A stretch of DNA of 64,000 bases from Distichodus sexfasciatus (GCA_032718565.1 JAVGVS010000182.1:216910-280909), one strand, 5' to 3'; positions 33,640 through 47,700 are shown, numbered from the stretch's first letter. Program-made: numbers and translations. Notes: a model not told the origin generated them from the sequence alone.

Positions 33640-34284
33640 ATATGTGACTCTGCACAGCAAAACCAGTCGGTTGTCGCAAATTTTCAAAATTGAGTTATTA
33701 TGTTTTCATGAAAGGGCATAAATCAAGCTTCAAAATAATACCTATGTTGAATTAATCGGATGACATATGACTGAGATATCACCAGTCGGGTTCCTCCTGT
33801 CATGCCAAGTGAGAAACAGAGAAATCTGCCTTTGAAGTTGACTGTCGACGTAGCACTTACAGACGCTTGGTGCGGTCGCGGCTATGTTTGCATTTACGGT
33901 AGCCTACGCTGTATTCACAGACGCACGGATAGCCTACCTGCGTTAGGTTAAGTGAACTCGGGAGACGAAGATGGATTCCGGAGAAATATCTTCACGCTAG
34001 TCAACCAGTGGATTTACTGTAAATATTGAAGTACAGCGGTCAAAACAGAAACTTTTAACATTTTGCTGGAATTGAATTTCTCACCTCAAGAAAGTCACGT
34101 TTTTAGGATGGAAAGGGTAGGTTTTTCAGCGAAATTTATTCACAACAGTACAGTATAGACCTTCCACTGTTTCAAAACACTAAAAACCAAAAATCCAAAA
34201 TTTTACCCCACGCAACATAAACGGTCGTTTTTCTCGGAAACCTCCGTTGCGACAAGTGCCGTTTTGCCGTGCAGAGTCACATAT
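33640..34284. mobile_element. 637-bp inverted-repeat element, 4-bp TSD (copy 1)
   Basis: Element 33644-34280 starts GTGACTCTGCACAGCAAAAC and ends with its inverted counterpart GTTTTGCCGTGCAGAGTCAC; the inverted repeats span about 36 bp, reaching TTGTCGCAA. It is flanked by ATAT on both sides (33640-33643, 34281-34284). It is homologous, reversed, over its whole length to 59131-59778. No transposase. The superfamily was not recognised. Confidence 0.8.
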
Positions 34285-34334
34285 AGATACTTGCAACGAG
34301 TTAAAACCAGTTGTTGAGTTTCTGTACCATACTG

Positions 34335-34525
34335 AGCATGGAGAAATGAAAGAATTGTCTGAGGATTTGAGAAGTGAAATTGTTGAAAAGCATGAACATT
34401 CGCAAGGCCTACAAGTCCATCTCCAGAGATCTTAATGTTCCTGTGTCCACTGTGCGCAACATTGTGAAGAAGTTTGTAGCCCCTGGCACAATAGCCAATC
34501 TTTCTGGAGGCGGACAAAAGACTAA
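34335..34525 (+). pseudogene. Tc1-like transposase relic, N-terminal HTH
   Basis: MKELSEDLRSEIVEKH in one frame, then KAYKSISRDLNVPVSTVRNI and VKKFVAPGTIANL in the next, the paired-type helix-turn-helix of Tc1 transposases. One frameshift near 34385 splits it. The catalytic domain does not follow. Confidence 0.75.
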
Positions 34526-35500
34526 AATTGATTACAACGAAGGTTACAACGAAGGATTGTTTGAATGGTGGATAAAGAAATAAAGGTGGACGGTGGGTAT
34601 TACCTTTATGGTAAGCCTGTTGCCCAGCCAGCTTTTGTTTGAAAATGTAAGCTGTTTCTAAAAGATCTTAAATTTGGATTAAACATGGCAACCGCATTGT
34701 TTAAGCCAGGAGCTTCTGTCAGCAATGGGGCTGAGCACCCCTAAAGGTCAGATCCTAGAATCGCCCTGATTGCAGTTTGGTAATGATAATACAGTTCAAC
34801 TTGCATGAACTCGTGAAACTTTCATGCTGCGTCTGAGGGAGCAAAGGGCGAGTAACATTTGTCCTCACAGTGCTGTGTGACAACCATGAACAATATCTCT
34901 GAGGGAGAAGGAGGAGATCATATGAGCATCCTGTGATCTGTTAACACTGTATCTGGAAGACCACAGTTATCCAGAAATAAATCTGACGTGATCTGTAGCC
35001 AGGGGCAGAGGATGGTTTTCAGAGACTGGGCTTTTTTTGTTGTTGTTTAATATTCTAATCCTATTTTCTCATTTTCTAGGGAACAGCTTGAATGATTTTT
35101 TTACTGGTAGATTATTATGTACATGGAGCAACAAATCAAAGGATGGCCAAAAAGAGATCTTTTTGCAATACATGGTATGTCGTTTTAACTTCATAAAACA
35201 GTTTGTAAGACATCAATAATGTCAGTAAAAAAGGTTGAATTCTTTGTTTCCACCAGTCATTGGCCAATGATTGAGGGCAGAGATGACAGGCAGGAGGGGA
35301 GTCAAAGTTCAGTGCAGATTGTGCAGTTTGTAGGAGCACATGGGCGGGTCACCTTGCAAAAGGAGGTTTTACTGCGGCACAACTCGGAGACACACAGACA
35401 TATCCCTCCACCATGAGCTCATCAGCATCATTTATTCAAACCAGCTGTTGGCTCTTACAGCTATAGGGCCTTCGTTGAGCAGCAATGTTATGTGTGAGAG
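34526..35500. other. Intergenic, no feature recognised
   Basis: Noncoding; no recognisable gene. Confidence 0.35.
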
Positions 35501-36210
35501 AGATATCACTAAAAAAATTGCTGTAAATTTACAGTGGATTTGTATCAGTATTATACTGTATTTCATAATTACTGTAAAATACTGTTGAATAGTAAAACCT
35601 CACATGTAAATTAACGGTAGTTGACCAATAACAGTAGACATTTAATTATACAGCATAGCACAGTATTTTCTGTCAGGCAGTGAAAGTGTGTGCTGTCTTC
35701 CTCATGTGGCATTCGGTCAAGAAGGTACATTACACTTTTCAATCTTGTATTTCTCAATATTGCTAGTGTCCAGAATTGTTTGTCTGCATGATTATTGGAC
35801 TGTTCACATTTTAGGGGGTTCGATCTTTTTCATTAAGTCAGGTTGTTCAAATTAACTAGGACAATTCTGTAGCTGGCGCAACGTTAGCTAGCTAACAGCA
35901 AGCCCAATATGTTAGCTTGCTAACCACAAAATATAGGCAAATTTTAATTGTTTATTTACTTAACTTCATTTGATAACCCAGGTCTCCTGATATTGCCAGT
36001 GTCCAGTATGTTCTGTCTGTATAATTACTGAACTGTTCACATTCAAGATAATATTTAGGTCTTTTTCCACTATGTCAGGTTGATAAAATTGGCGAAGCAA
36101 ATTATATTATATCTGTTAAAATTCTAAATGTAAAGACTGACTGTTTTAAAGGTCTGTGAGTAATTGTGTTAAATAATTGTGATTTCAGTTTTGGCCAAAA
36201 TGACTTTGAT

Positions 36211-36217
36211 ATATATA

Positions 36218-36279
<62 letters not shown>
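36211..36279 (+). repeat. (TA)n microsatellite
   Basis: About 70 bp of alternating TA with one break near 36225, followed by a T run. It can extrude as a cruciform. Confidence 0.95.
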
Positions 36280-36287
<8 letters not shown>

Positions 36288-37084
36288 TTTATTTGCCAAA
36301 ATAAAATACCTTGCAACCCCATTTTTTATCCTGTCTAACCAGTTTTCTCTCTCCTCCTCTTCTTTTATTCTTATGTTTAACCTTTTCTCTTTTCATTAGT
36401 TTTTCATATTTCTTATAATTAACCAGTGATATTCTGTTACTCATTTTTGTTATGCGCTTGCTTTACAGTTTTCCGTCAGAATAGAAGCCCAACACTGGTC
36501 TGTCACGTTACTCAGTGTCTCCCAACATTATAAGTTTGCATTATCTCTTTAATGTAACATAACTGCACACATGATTTCTATTTTAATTTGTTTTTATTTA
36601 CCATTATTTATGTTCTACAGATCTGAAGTTGAGCCCACCAGTCCAAGACTTCTCCTGCTGGGTTAGCGTGTTATTAACATGGCAGGAAATGTAGGCATTC
36701 TGTGTAATTTCTCATCATAGCAGGAAATTAGTGGTTTATATGAGTATAATTTGTTTTGCCAGTTAAAATAGGGTCTCATTGGGTAATAACGTCATATACG
36801 TTCCTAAGTAGGTCATGTCGAGCTCAACACAAACAGACTTTGTCAATGCTATCTCCTGCCTAAGTCACTTTTTTGATCGACAATGTATATTTACGCCATC
36901 AGTGTTAAAAAAAAAAAACAGTGAAATGCTGGTAACCACAGCTGCCAGTACTTTACCGTGATTTAATGGTATTTATACAGAAATGAATTGCTGGAGATGA
37001 CAGTAGGGATATTGTGGAATAACAGTATAAGGTTGTTAACATAACTGTAGTGTACTGTTATTTAACAGGATAAAATGTATTAAA

Positions 37085-37295
37085 TGTTCATGCATCCGGT
37101 CACCCAGAGGAGGAGGGGGGTCCCCTTCCGAGCCTTGGTTCCTTTCGAGGTCTCTTCCTACTAAAGGGAGTTTTTCCTTGTCACTGTCGGGTCAGGCTTG
37201 CTTGTTGGGTGTTTGGGCCGGTTATATGTAAAGCGCTTTGTGAAAATGACTGTTAAGAGCGCTATATAAATCAAACTGAATTGAATTCAATTTCA
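37085..37295 (+). mobile_element. LINE 3'-end fragment
   Basis: GGTTCCTTTCGAGGTCTCTT, GGGAGTTTTTCCTTGTCACT, GTAAAGCGCTTTGTG and GAGCGCTATATAAATC followed by GAATTGAATT form the widespread 3' tail of fish L2/Rex-like non-LTR retrotransposons. No reverse transcriptase is attached. Confidence 0.75.
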
Positions 37296-37315
37296 CATGA
37301 ACATTTCTTAGAGTG

Positions 37316-38188
37316 TAGACTGACTGTATAAGTGGAACAAAAAGTCCTGACTGTTATTCTTAAAAACATTCAGATAAAGTTTTGTATAATGTGCACTGTA
37401 TATTTGTATCATGTGATATATTGAGAGCCCGATGCAAAATTAAAACACATTCCAAAACTTTATTTATATCCCAAATTTTTATCAAAACAGTTGTAATTTT
37501 ATTACAGTCCAAGTACGCAGAGCTTGGATTTGATGGAAACGTGGAATGCTAAGAAAAGAGGAAAGAATGCACAGGCCTTCTTTATGTTACTTCACCTGTT
37601 GCTGTGAAGTTGAATGTACACAAACCCCAACTGCCTGGTTCTGCTCCGCTTACATTTTGCTATCAGCAGTCATGAGAATAGCGCAAACTCAATTGAAAAT
37701 GTGTATAGAAAAAACATTTCTATACGCGGCCATTATATCTATACGACTACACAGTTACACGCATATTTTAAAAAGTATAATACTGGTTTACAAGGATAAA
37801 GCAAGCATCTGATTCAAAACCGTGTCCGTGTTCTTTGGAAAGGCAACAATTTGTACTCCCCTCTCAGCCACGGTGGTTTTAAGGATGTTGTTTAGTCGCA
37901 GTGATGAAAAGGAAGTTTTAAGTGTTCTACAGCGAAGGTCCAGCGCCATTTGAGAGCTGCGTAATAACCTTCACTCCGCAAGTCATCACGTTGTCACACA
38001 GTTTTACAAACAAGGACTGAACGAGCCCAGGCAGAACATAACATTCACTTAGACATACACCACACACTTCCAGCAACACACTCAAATATGCAATCTTGGA
38101 AACGAAGGCAGAAAAGGCATTTATACACACATACGGACATACAAGCAGGGAAACATTCTCTTTCTCTCTCTCTGTTTCTACCTGTCTG

Positions 38189-38219
<31 letters not shown>

Positions 38220-38675
38220 AGCACAAGCACAAGCACAAGCATACAGCTCCCATATGTTTTGATTTGAGTATTTCTTCATCGTGTGATTTACAGTGACCTG
38301 AGCAGCCTGCGTGCTCTTGCACAGGAAGCCATGAGGAGGGACTTGGAGAGAAGCTGTGGAACACTGAGACCAACCCTGGCCAACCCCGACTGTAGTCATG
38401 AGAGCCGGCCATGAATCATGGGAATGGTCCTCCACCCCAGCCAGGATTTAACATCAGCAGAGGGGGCACACCCCTTATGCTCTTCACATTATAATGGACT
38501 GTCTTTATATAATACAAATTACCATCATCATCATCATGTGTTAAACGTGTTAGATCATCTTTGAGAAGGCACTTTACAAGACTTTTTAATTAGGAGTTGA
38601 GGAGGATGGTGGGAAGGATGGGGGGTCGGGGGTGGGGGCAGTCGCCTGATTTAAACACTGTCACCGTATTCAAGC
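37316..38675. other. Downstream flank of cd34
   Basis: No gene recognised. Contains a CT/CA-rich microsatellite at about 38157-38240 that ends in CAAGCA units, (CAT)n near 38524 and a G-rich stretch at about 38620-38640. Confidence 0.4.
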
Positions 38676-38678
38676 TAA

Positions 38679-38684
38679 TTTATT
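38679..38684 (-). terminator. Candidate cd34 poly(A) signal
   Basis: AATAAA on the minus strand about 110 nt past the cd34 stop codon. A longer 3'UTR using a later signal cannot be excluded. Confidence 0.4.
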
Positions 38685-38792
38685 GACTTTAAAGTATTGA
38701 CTTCTTTAAGACTGCTCCACCCTTAGCGCTGCTGGAGAGGTGACCTTTGAACCCAGACCCCTCCAGGAGCCTCAGCGGAGCAGAGAAGGACC

Positions 38793-41700
38793 TCACAGCT
38801 CGGTATCGGACGTTTTAGTGCCGGAGTGGCCGTTGGTGGCTTCAGGAGGATTCTGGGTCTTCACACCTTCTGGTGATTCTCCATTCTGGCTGGGCTTGTC
38901 CTGGGGCTCGATGGGGTTCAGAGGGGCCACAGAGACCAAGGTGTTGCCCTGGTTTTCCTCATCGACCATGCATGAGTCCTCAGCCTATGCGATACAGCAC
39001 AAAAACACAAGATGTACAAAAAGGATTAATAGACCTAAAATGTTGTTGTATTAGAGTTGCAAAAATTGCAGTTCACTTCCAGAGCCTGTTTATGCTGCCA
39101 TATGGCTCTATTGATCGATGCAGATGGCAGGTTCCTTTCCAAATGTGTCTGCGCTCAATCGCTTGACGTCAAACAAAGAGAGAGAAAAAGAGAGAGAGGA
39201 AAAAAAGCAGCTGTGCCGGTTTGGCTCAGATTTAATCACGGACCTGGACACACTCCCCACGATGTTGCACAACAATGCCCCTCACTACTGCACCTCATGC
39301 ACTCCACACATCCGCTAAGTAAGTTCTTCAGTAGAGATATATGAGCTCTTTTTGGCTTTGTGCAGAATTAATCGTTTTTGGCACTGCCATACTGACGAAG
39401 AGCCAGGGGAAAAAAAACATATCTAAGCTTCAATTCATTGACCAAAGAAGATGATAAAGTCACTCAAACGTTACAGTTGTCATAAAATAGTGAGTTTTTA
39501 ATTGATTAAATGAACATAGTTAGTATCATGTATCCTGCATTCAGGGCTTTATCAATCATAGCATTTAATGTCTACTTGGTCAAGAAATAGTATGAAAATG
39601 GGAAAGAACTGAAAAGAAAAAACCCCAAAGGTGACGTACTCCAGCATTCATCTTTCAAAAAGAATGTGTTGAAAGTGATGTGAAACGCAAAGAAACACTA
39701 CATAACATAAAAGGGGTAACCAATTCTCATTTTAAGGCGTATAGATAGATATTAAATAAATCACTCATTATTATGTCAGTGAGGAGACGATTGTGTGTGT
39801 GTGTGTGTGTGAGCGAGGGAGAGATACTCACCAGTTTTATGCCCTTGCTATTGCCTTTGGAGCAGTTCCGCCACATGCATGCTCCTATTAGACCTGCTGC
39901 TACAACTAAGCCAGAGACCAGCAGCGGCCAGAAGACGTTGGCCCTCTTTTCCGATGATGTTTCGGTTCCGACTGAGGCCACTCCAAACTGTACACCACAC
40001 AGACAAATGCATCAGATACAGATCTGATTGGCAGCACCAACAGGGCATTGCCACATCAAGATACAGTGATGACATTTGACTGGAATGAAAAATTGCCCTT
40101 TTTTTGACATTCAGACTTCATGCCATTTTGTCTCTCTGCATATTTGGTTGCACTTAAGATACACAAAACGATCATGAAACAAAGCCCCCAACTTAAGTCC
40201 CCAAATTGAACTGGCTTGAATCGACATTTACCAGAGAGCAACAGAAATGCTGAAGTTCGCACCAAAGCTAATCAGTGATTTTAGCGCTGTTACATCAGCA
40301 CAGCCTCCTTTAATGTCAGCAGGTCTGTAAGAAAGCCTTCTTATTTTAGAGGCAGTCAGTTAGCAGGTGGTAGACACTGAGACACACGGGAACGCACCTT
40401 TAACCCTCATTATGACCTTTTTATTGTTTCTCTTGAACTTAAAAGCCAACCACAAGCCACAAGGCCCACCTAGAAACTCTCCAGTAGGGAATAAATCCTA
40501 AATGTAGAATGACGAGCGCTTCAGAGGGCCCAGCTAAGTAAATACTGTCTGTCAGTGTGTGTGTGTTTGTGTGTGCACTCAAAAGCTGACAATGATTTCC
40601 AGCTGAGATAAAGAAAAGGAGAGTGGAGTAGTAAGAGTGAGGTGAAGGGATGAAGTTGCGAGGGGTGTGTTTGTGTGTGTCTGTGTGTGTGTGTGTGTTT
40701 GTAACAGGCTTATGTCAGGTTTGCCTGACGTCAACGTTGAGCCCTGGGGCAGCAGAGGTTCACACTGAGAATCCACACCACTGTGCTTGCACACATCATG
40801 AGAGCTTCTCACTGGTCCTTCACTCTCCCGTGGGCTTATAACGATGGGCATATACACTCACTTACTGTACTTTATTACAAACACTGACCTGGTTGGTACA
40901 CAATACGCTAATTACACAAAACAGAAATATGCTTGACTGACTACGTTATGGCATGCCATTTAAGAAGTGAGTGATATTTTCATATGTAAAAAAAAAAAAA
41001 CCCTCCGTGATGCTGACGTGCATAAAGATGTCTTTTTTGAAGCAAGCATGTGAAAATGTACAGCTTTTTTTTTTAATCTCAGAACTCTTTCATTGACAAA
41101 GCAGTTTATTCTGATCACAATATACTCACTTTCTCTTTGTTCTTGACAAGCCAGTCAGCAATTCCAGGGACATTATCTGTAGGATAAGACAAGTTTTCAG
41201 ATTGAGTGAGCTCATGTAGAACTGTAATATTCTATTCGGTCTCCCTCTAAGTCACTCAATAAACTGATCCGGGTGTGCGAGTCACTTGAACCGATATAGC
41301 CAAATCCCCAGCTGAATCGTTTGTTTTTCACAAAAGAAAGCATACGTGGCTTGTGATGAGAATGAATGCACTTCCAAATAAATGACAAAGTATCAAGACA
41401 TGGCGGCAAATATTTATTTTCAAATAGCACTGGAGAAAGTTCAGCTGTAGACGGCGTTAACCGACAGATTTACTCATGAATGTGTGCTTCGCGCCGCGCT
41501 ACTGATTCGACTGACACGAGTCCCGTAGTCTACAAAGAGGATTCAACTCTGTAGGAAGTTCTTAGGATCCCTCTTTTGACTGTGGTAGTGCAAACCAACT
41601 GTAAAGCATTATTTGTGTTTGACACCAACCCTTTCGTTGTTTGGATCTCTCTCTGTTCTGATAATTGTTTGAGTCTATTGTTGCCTTCGGTTGGGAACAT

Positions 41701-44700
41701 TTCAAAGTAGGGTACCAAATTCCAAATGCACTTCACTTCCCTAGGCCTGACTAGTCATTTAAAATTCTTCTTTTATATTTTCACAGTTAGCAATAAAAGG
41801 ACATTTGAACTCAAAACAATTTCAAGAATGTCAAAACTGTGAAATGAAAGTACCATTTTTGTGCTTTACAGTCATATAGGCAGTTTTGGAGTTCTTCTCC
41901 TGGAAGATTTTAAAGTGGCAATTGGATGCGGGACACAGCTCTTTAAATGTCGCGGGATTTATAGTATCGAACTGTGGGAACAACAAACGGGTAAAAGATT
42001 AGACAGGATAAGCAACAAGAAATGTCAATGTATAGTTTAACCAAGGATAATTTGAACCCAAGGAGCATTTACAATTAACCACTGGAAGTGTTGAGTCAAT
42101 TGCAGAAAGAAGGTCCAGCGTGTCTCTGTCAGCCTTATACTTCCCCGTTCTTTCTACCCTTACAGAAATTCACAAGCTGCTTTTTGCTGGACATGTCCTT
42201 ACTCAGCGTTGAATAGAACAGTGAACAAATCCAAACCAATTCCATGTGGAAGTTTATGTAGATACTGCAGCCTTTGTTACTTTAGCCTGGGCTTGATTAG
42301 TTGGTAATAGCAAAACAGACATTAAGCCAAGATCACCAACTGTTCTGTTTTTGTTTTCATTACGCAAGGCACAAGAGAAGAAACTGAAACTTACACAATA
42401 TCCAGTGTTTGTAAATGTTTTTGACTTCAAAGTCTGGTGGATTTTTATAATTGTGTGGAATGAAGCGTAACACAAGATACTCACACAATAGGATAGAGAG
42501 TCAAATTCAAACTTCACCATATCCTTAGAAATTTCTGGCATCTCTTGAACACACTCCTAAAAAAGCAAAACAAAATCAATCCGGTGACAAATATTGGAGT
42601 AGGTATATCACCAAGAATGAACTCAAATGGAAAACGGGAGCTCCGGGGGCTCCGGTTTCCTCCCACAGTCCAAAAGCATGCACTATAGATAATTTGGCAA
42701 ATCTAAATTGGCCCCGTAAGGTGTGAATGGGAGTGTGATTGTGTGTGTGTGTGTGTGTGTGTGACCTGTGGTGTGTTGGTCCCTGCCTTGTGCCCATAGT
42801 TCCTGGGATAGGCTCTTGTCGTCCCGCGACCCGTTGGGATTTAAGCGGTTTGGATAATGAATGAATGAATGAATGAAAATTGAAATACTAAAACACTCAC
42901 TGTGGTGTAAGTCCCAACTGTGAAGGTATTTTTCTGGGTTATGCTTGTGTCCTTCTGATCCAAAAATTCCAGAACCTCATCCTCATTGACAATGACCATC
43001 ACGCCCGCACCAGGCGACTGCGGTGTTTCTAGGGTTAGGACTGGGTTAGGACCCTTGGCGGGCTCAGCAGCACCTGCGATCAGAGGAAACAAATGTGACA
43101 AATTAAATATGAAAGTCGGCTCTCTAGCCTAATGGTTGAGTCATTTAACAGTGCTGTTAGCAGTGGATATGAGGTCTTTTTTAAGCTAAAGGACTCATAT
43201 TTTCTCAGTTGCAAGATTTGACAGATGCACAAAAAGAGAGATAGAAGGATTCCTACTCTCAGTAGATGAACTATTTGTGTTGGCACTTTGGGTGGTTAAG
43301 TTTGGAGTGGTTTCAGTTGGACTGGTTGAGTATTCCTGCCCCATGGAACCTGCACATAAAGCAAAAGACAGAAAATAGTTTGCTTAAAACATAAGAACTA
43401 TTTATAATACTGTATGTGCTATAGCTCCTTTCAGTCATCTGTGCTGTAGAGGTTTTTTTTCTGAATTCAGTACTTTGGACATGGGGAAATACACTCAAAG
43501 AAAATCAAAATGGAACTATGAATACAATGAATTCATTGACATGTATTAACAATTTAAACCGGTACATTTTGATGCAGTAGGTACCTTTCACGTGATAAGA
43601 TGACATGTCCAGAACTATTTGTACAATACAGCATAAACAATACAGCAATCAAAACAAAAATGCAACATTACATTTAGTGTTTTAGACTTATTATTATTAA
43701 TACTGTTAATTCACATTGTTGGGCCAATTTTTTTTTTTTTACACCACAGTGGATTTATTTTCCAGACATATACTAATAAAACCAGACGTACTGTGGAAGA
43801 GTTCTAAACTGTCTGATTTTTCAAAAAAGAAATACAAAGTAGATTAATTTCAACAGTTCATTTAACGTGTGTTAAAAGCTGGTTTCTTTCAGCGTCTCTC
43901 ACACAACTGTAAAACATGGTTGGTACCTGAGTATCTTTGTAGGATATATAGTTACACCTTAACATCCTTGAGAGATTGCTCCAATCATAAGAGCACCTCA
44001 AATTCCTTCTCTAATCCGCTAACCCACACAATCCCTCCCGCTAACACGTTCTCATTTTTAACCTCATCTATTTTCCTTTTCAATGTAAGGTGACGCATGT
44101 GCAAAGCACTAGCCAATGAGCCCTTCTCAGGATCTATACAATAACACCTCACAACCATTTAGTGTCTCCGATATGCATATTTACTAAGATGGCAAAGCTT
44201 TGAGAGATGGTTAAAATGACTTGGCCTATCCCACCCACAGTCTGACATCCAATAACCCCCAACCACAACACAATGTGGCGTGTTTGTGCAGGCACCCTGT
44301 GTAATTAGCAGCCTGAGTGTGGGCTAAAGCTCCCTCCGTGGCCTGTACAAATAAACATTAGCCTGAAAAGGTCATGACCCTTGGCTTTGCCACACCTGGC
44401 TGTGACTTGAATTTAGTCAAATAGTCATGCACACACAGATCACACTGAAATCAACTGATCCCCAGTGCCCATTTGATGAGACAGAGAAACGTGGTTTGCT
44501 GTTAAAGAACATCGTCATTCTTTGTTGTTTGTTAGTAATGCTAGGTATGGAATTACATGCTACATGTTCTTAACTTCATAATCAAATTATGTGTTTAGTA
44601 GAGAATCTAATTTTCAGTTTACAGCTCTAATGTCAAATTTTCAATTTCCTGTATCATCCCAAATCCTCAGACCAAACTTTCTGTGTGCCGAACACTCAAA

Positions 44701-47700
44701 AGTCAAAAGTAGGGGTGGGGACTGATAAGATTTTATAAACATCAAGGCCATTGTCGATTCTATATCAAGTAAATGGCTGTACTGTGAGTAGAACGTTGGT
44801 TGTTGTTATTTATCAGCTAAAATATAAGTTTTGTCTGTAATAAATGGGAAGATTTAACTGAACTGGTTTGGTTGAAGCCGCAGAGAGTGTGATGGAAACT
44901 TGGAAAAGTGGAAAACATTGTGCTGGGAAATGAGAGAATCGTTATGAAGAAGCGATAACATTGGAGGTGTACGATTCCGATGGAGCTGATCAATTAGAAC
45001 CGCTTCTGAGTCGGAACCGGTTTTCGATTCCCACCCCTAGTCAAAAGACATCTCTACTGGCATTCCAGAGTCCAGGCTGCCATTCCCATTGTGACCTTCA
45101 GAATGTCACCTAAGATAGACCAAGGTGCATTTACCAAATGCTAAGTTGCTAACTATGTTAGCTAACTAGGTAAGCAATTAAGATACATTAGCAACTAACA
45201 TAGTGTACATTAGCAACTAACACAGTGTACATTAGCAACTAACATAGCATGCATTAGCAATTAACATAGTGTGCATTAGCAACTAACACAGTGTACGTTA
45301 GCAACTAACATAGTGTACGTTAGCAACTAACATAGTGTGCATTAGCAACTAAAATACTGTACATTAGCAACTAACATAGTGTATATTAGCAACTAACATA
45401 GTGTGCATTAGCAATTAACATAGTGTACATTAGCAACTAACATAGTGTGCATTAGCAACTAACATAGTGTACGTTAGCAACTAACATAGTGTACATTAGC
45501 AACTAACATAGTGTACATTAACAACTAACATAGTGTGCATTAGCAACAACATAGTGTACGTTAGCAACTAACATAGTGTACATTAGCAACTAACATAGTG
45601 TACATTAGCAACTAACATAGTGTGCATTAGCAACAACATAGTGTACGTTAGCAACTAACATAGTGTACATTAGCAACTAACATAATGTACATGAACAACT
45701 AACATAGTGTACATTAGCAGCTTACATAGTGTACATTAGCAGCTTACATAGTGTACATTAGCAACTAACATAGTGTACGTTAGCAACTAACAAAGTGTAT
45801 GTTAGCAACTAACATAGTGTGCATTAGCAACTAACATAGTGTACATTAGCTTCTAACATAGTGTTGCTAACGTACTTAACAATACGTTAGCAACTATGCT
45901 TTTGGGAAATGCACACTAGAAGTCTGGTCACATGCTTGAACACATTCTAACAAAAGATGCCTCCTTAGTTTCTGATGATATAGAGCTGCCAGGGACCAAC
46001 AGGTGATGCTTCGAAAATACTATAGATAAATAACTCACCAAGTTTCCTGTAGTTTTATAGCCAATAAATCAAATACTACAATTAATCTACAATTGCCAAG
46101 ATCTAATTCATATGTTTATTTTGCTGCCATCAGCCTAAGTATCTAGTGACTCCTGATGAATGTCATTTGCACCTCCCCAGTCAGTGCATGTTTTCTATAC
46201 ACCACTTCTAAACCTCCAGTGACTTGCAGGTTTAGCTATTCTGAATGACAATGTGCAGAACAGGTCATTTATTTTAATTGGCTGCACTGGGCATAAATCC
46301 CACAGTTCCTAACAGCGTTAATAAAACAGTTCACTGCAGGCCAAAAGCTGCCATGTTTATTATGTAATAACTTTGAAGAAGAATACCTGCCCTACTGCCA
46401 GCTTCACGCAAACTAGGCAATGTATCCGTGAGCGAGGGCATTGCATGCTTGTGTGCTGGGGGCACAAAATGCTTTCGTTCATGTTATTTGTGCATAGTAT
46501 TAATCTATGTTTGCATTATGGTATGGTCTGTAAAACCAACTGTGAAAAGAAAAATGTGCGTAAGTATATGAAAACATGTCACCTCCTCAGTTATTTGAGT
46601 GCTCAAAAAGTCCAGACATTACTTAGGGCTAATGAGCCTAGTGTTGAGGCTTAAAGAAGAGCCTCCAGAACCTCCACAGCATGGATCTTCACGTGCTGTG
46701 GTGAGTGATTTCATTATGCACAGTCTCTGAGGCGGTCTCACACCAAACCACTGGGGTTTCGGAGCAAATGCAACGCAAATTTGCAAAGCGGCTTCAAAGC
46801 CTGTGAGATGTGGTTTTCTTAATCACTTCCAACTGCAGTGAGCTTATATCACGGTGTTTCGGGTATAAGCGGGGGAAAAAACTCTTTAAAAGTAAACACA
46901 GATATGCTGTCTTGATCTGCTTTATGGCTTTATGGGAGACTCAGTGTACAGTATATGTGCACTGGTAGCATGAAAATGATATTTCATTTCAGATACAAGA
47001 TGCACACATGCTAAAGCGTCTGTTCACAATGATTGTTTCATTGTAAAGATGGAGTGAGTGTTAAGAAGCTCCATTTTTATACCGTTGTCATAACAAAGCA
47101 GGTTACCATAACAGATGTTATGTGTTAGTGGGGTTCGTAAAGGTTTTTAAATGGGTGTGGAACAGTTCTGGGATAGACAGCCAGAGTTGTGTGTAGAAGT
47201 CATAATGTGTCTGTGTGAGACTGATAAAGGCTGGGAGTCTTGAAGAGGAAGCCAGCTTTGCATCCCTTCAGACAATAGCCCCCTACTGAGAGCGTTTGCT
47301 GAGGAGAGTGATATAATTAAAAGTTAGTCTAATAGTCTTGTCATTTATCAGAGAACAAAGAATGGCAGAGGACAACCTGACAACCTTATCTTGGGAACTG
47401 GGAGGAACTACAAACTTGAGAGTGGGTACAAGGATGTCTGCAGTGTGTATCGCTTCATTGCTAACATATGAGAGCGTGACCCCACAAAAGTCTCATTGTT
47501 CCCCGGTAGCCCCTGAGACTCTGAATGTGCAATCCATACCTGAAAGAATACGCCGAGGAATCAATGTGATATAGAATTGAGCTTGAACTGCCCATGGTGT
47601 TATATCATGCAGCCTTGTGTGCTGATGTGGTCCCATTGGCATCCAAACTAAGCACATATACAGTATATACTTCTAAAGACTGCTCTGTTCACACTGTCCC

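Larger units (their letters stand above)
35507..37315. mobile_element. Possible CACTA-type element with interior insertions
   Basis: CACTAAAAAAATTGCTGTAA at 35507 and the end ATTTCTTAGAGTG at 37315 (reverse complement CACTCTAAGAAAT) resemble EnSpm/CACTA termini of fish. ACTGTAAAAT-like motifs are frequent near both ends. A (TA)n block and a LINE tail lie inside. Flanks TAT and TAG agree at 2 of 3. Confidence 0.35.

Noticed and set aside
37927..38412. 161-codon minus-strand frame rich in Cys and Val
   Set aside because: Its core translates the CT/CA microsatellite, and no family features were found.
45150..45895. Array resembling CRISPR repeats
   Set aside because: Units are contiguous with no unique spacers and lie in a vertebrate intron; it is a minisatellite.
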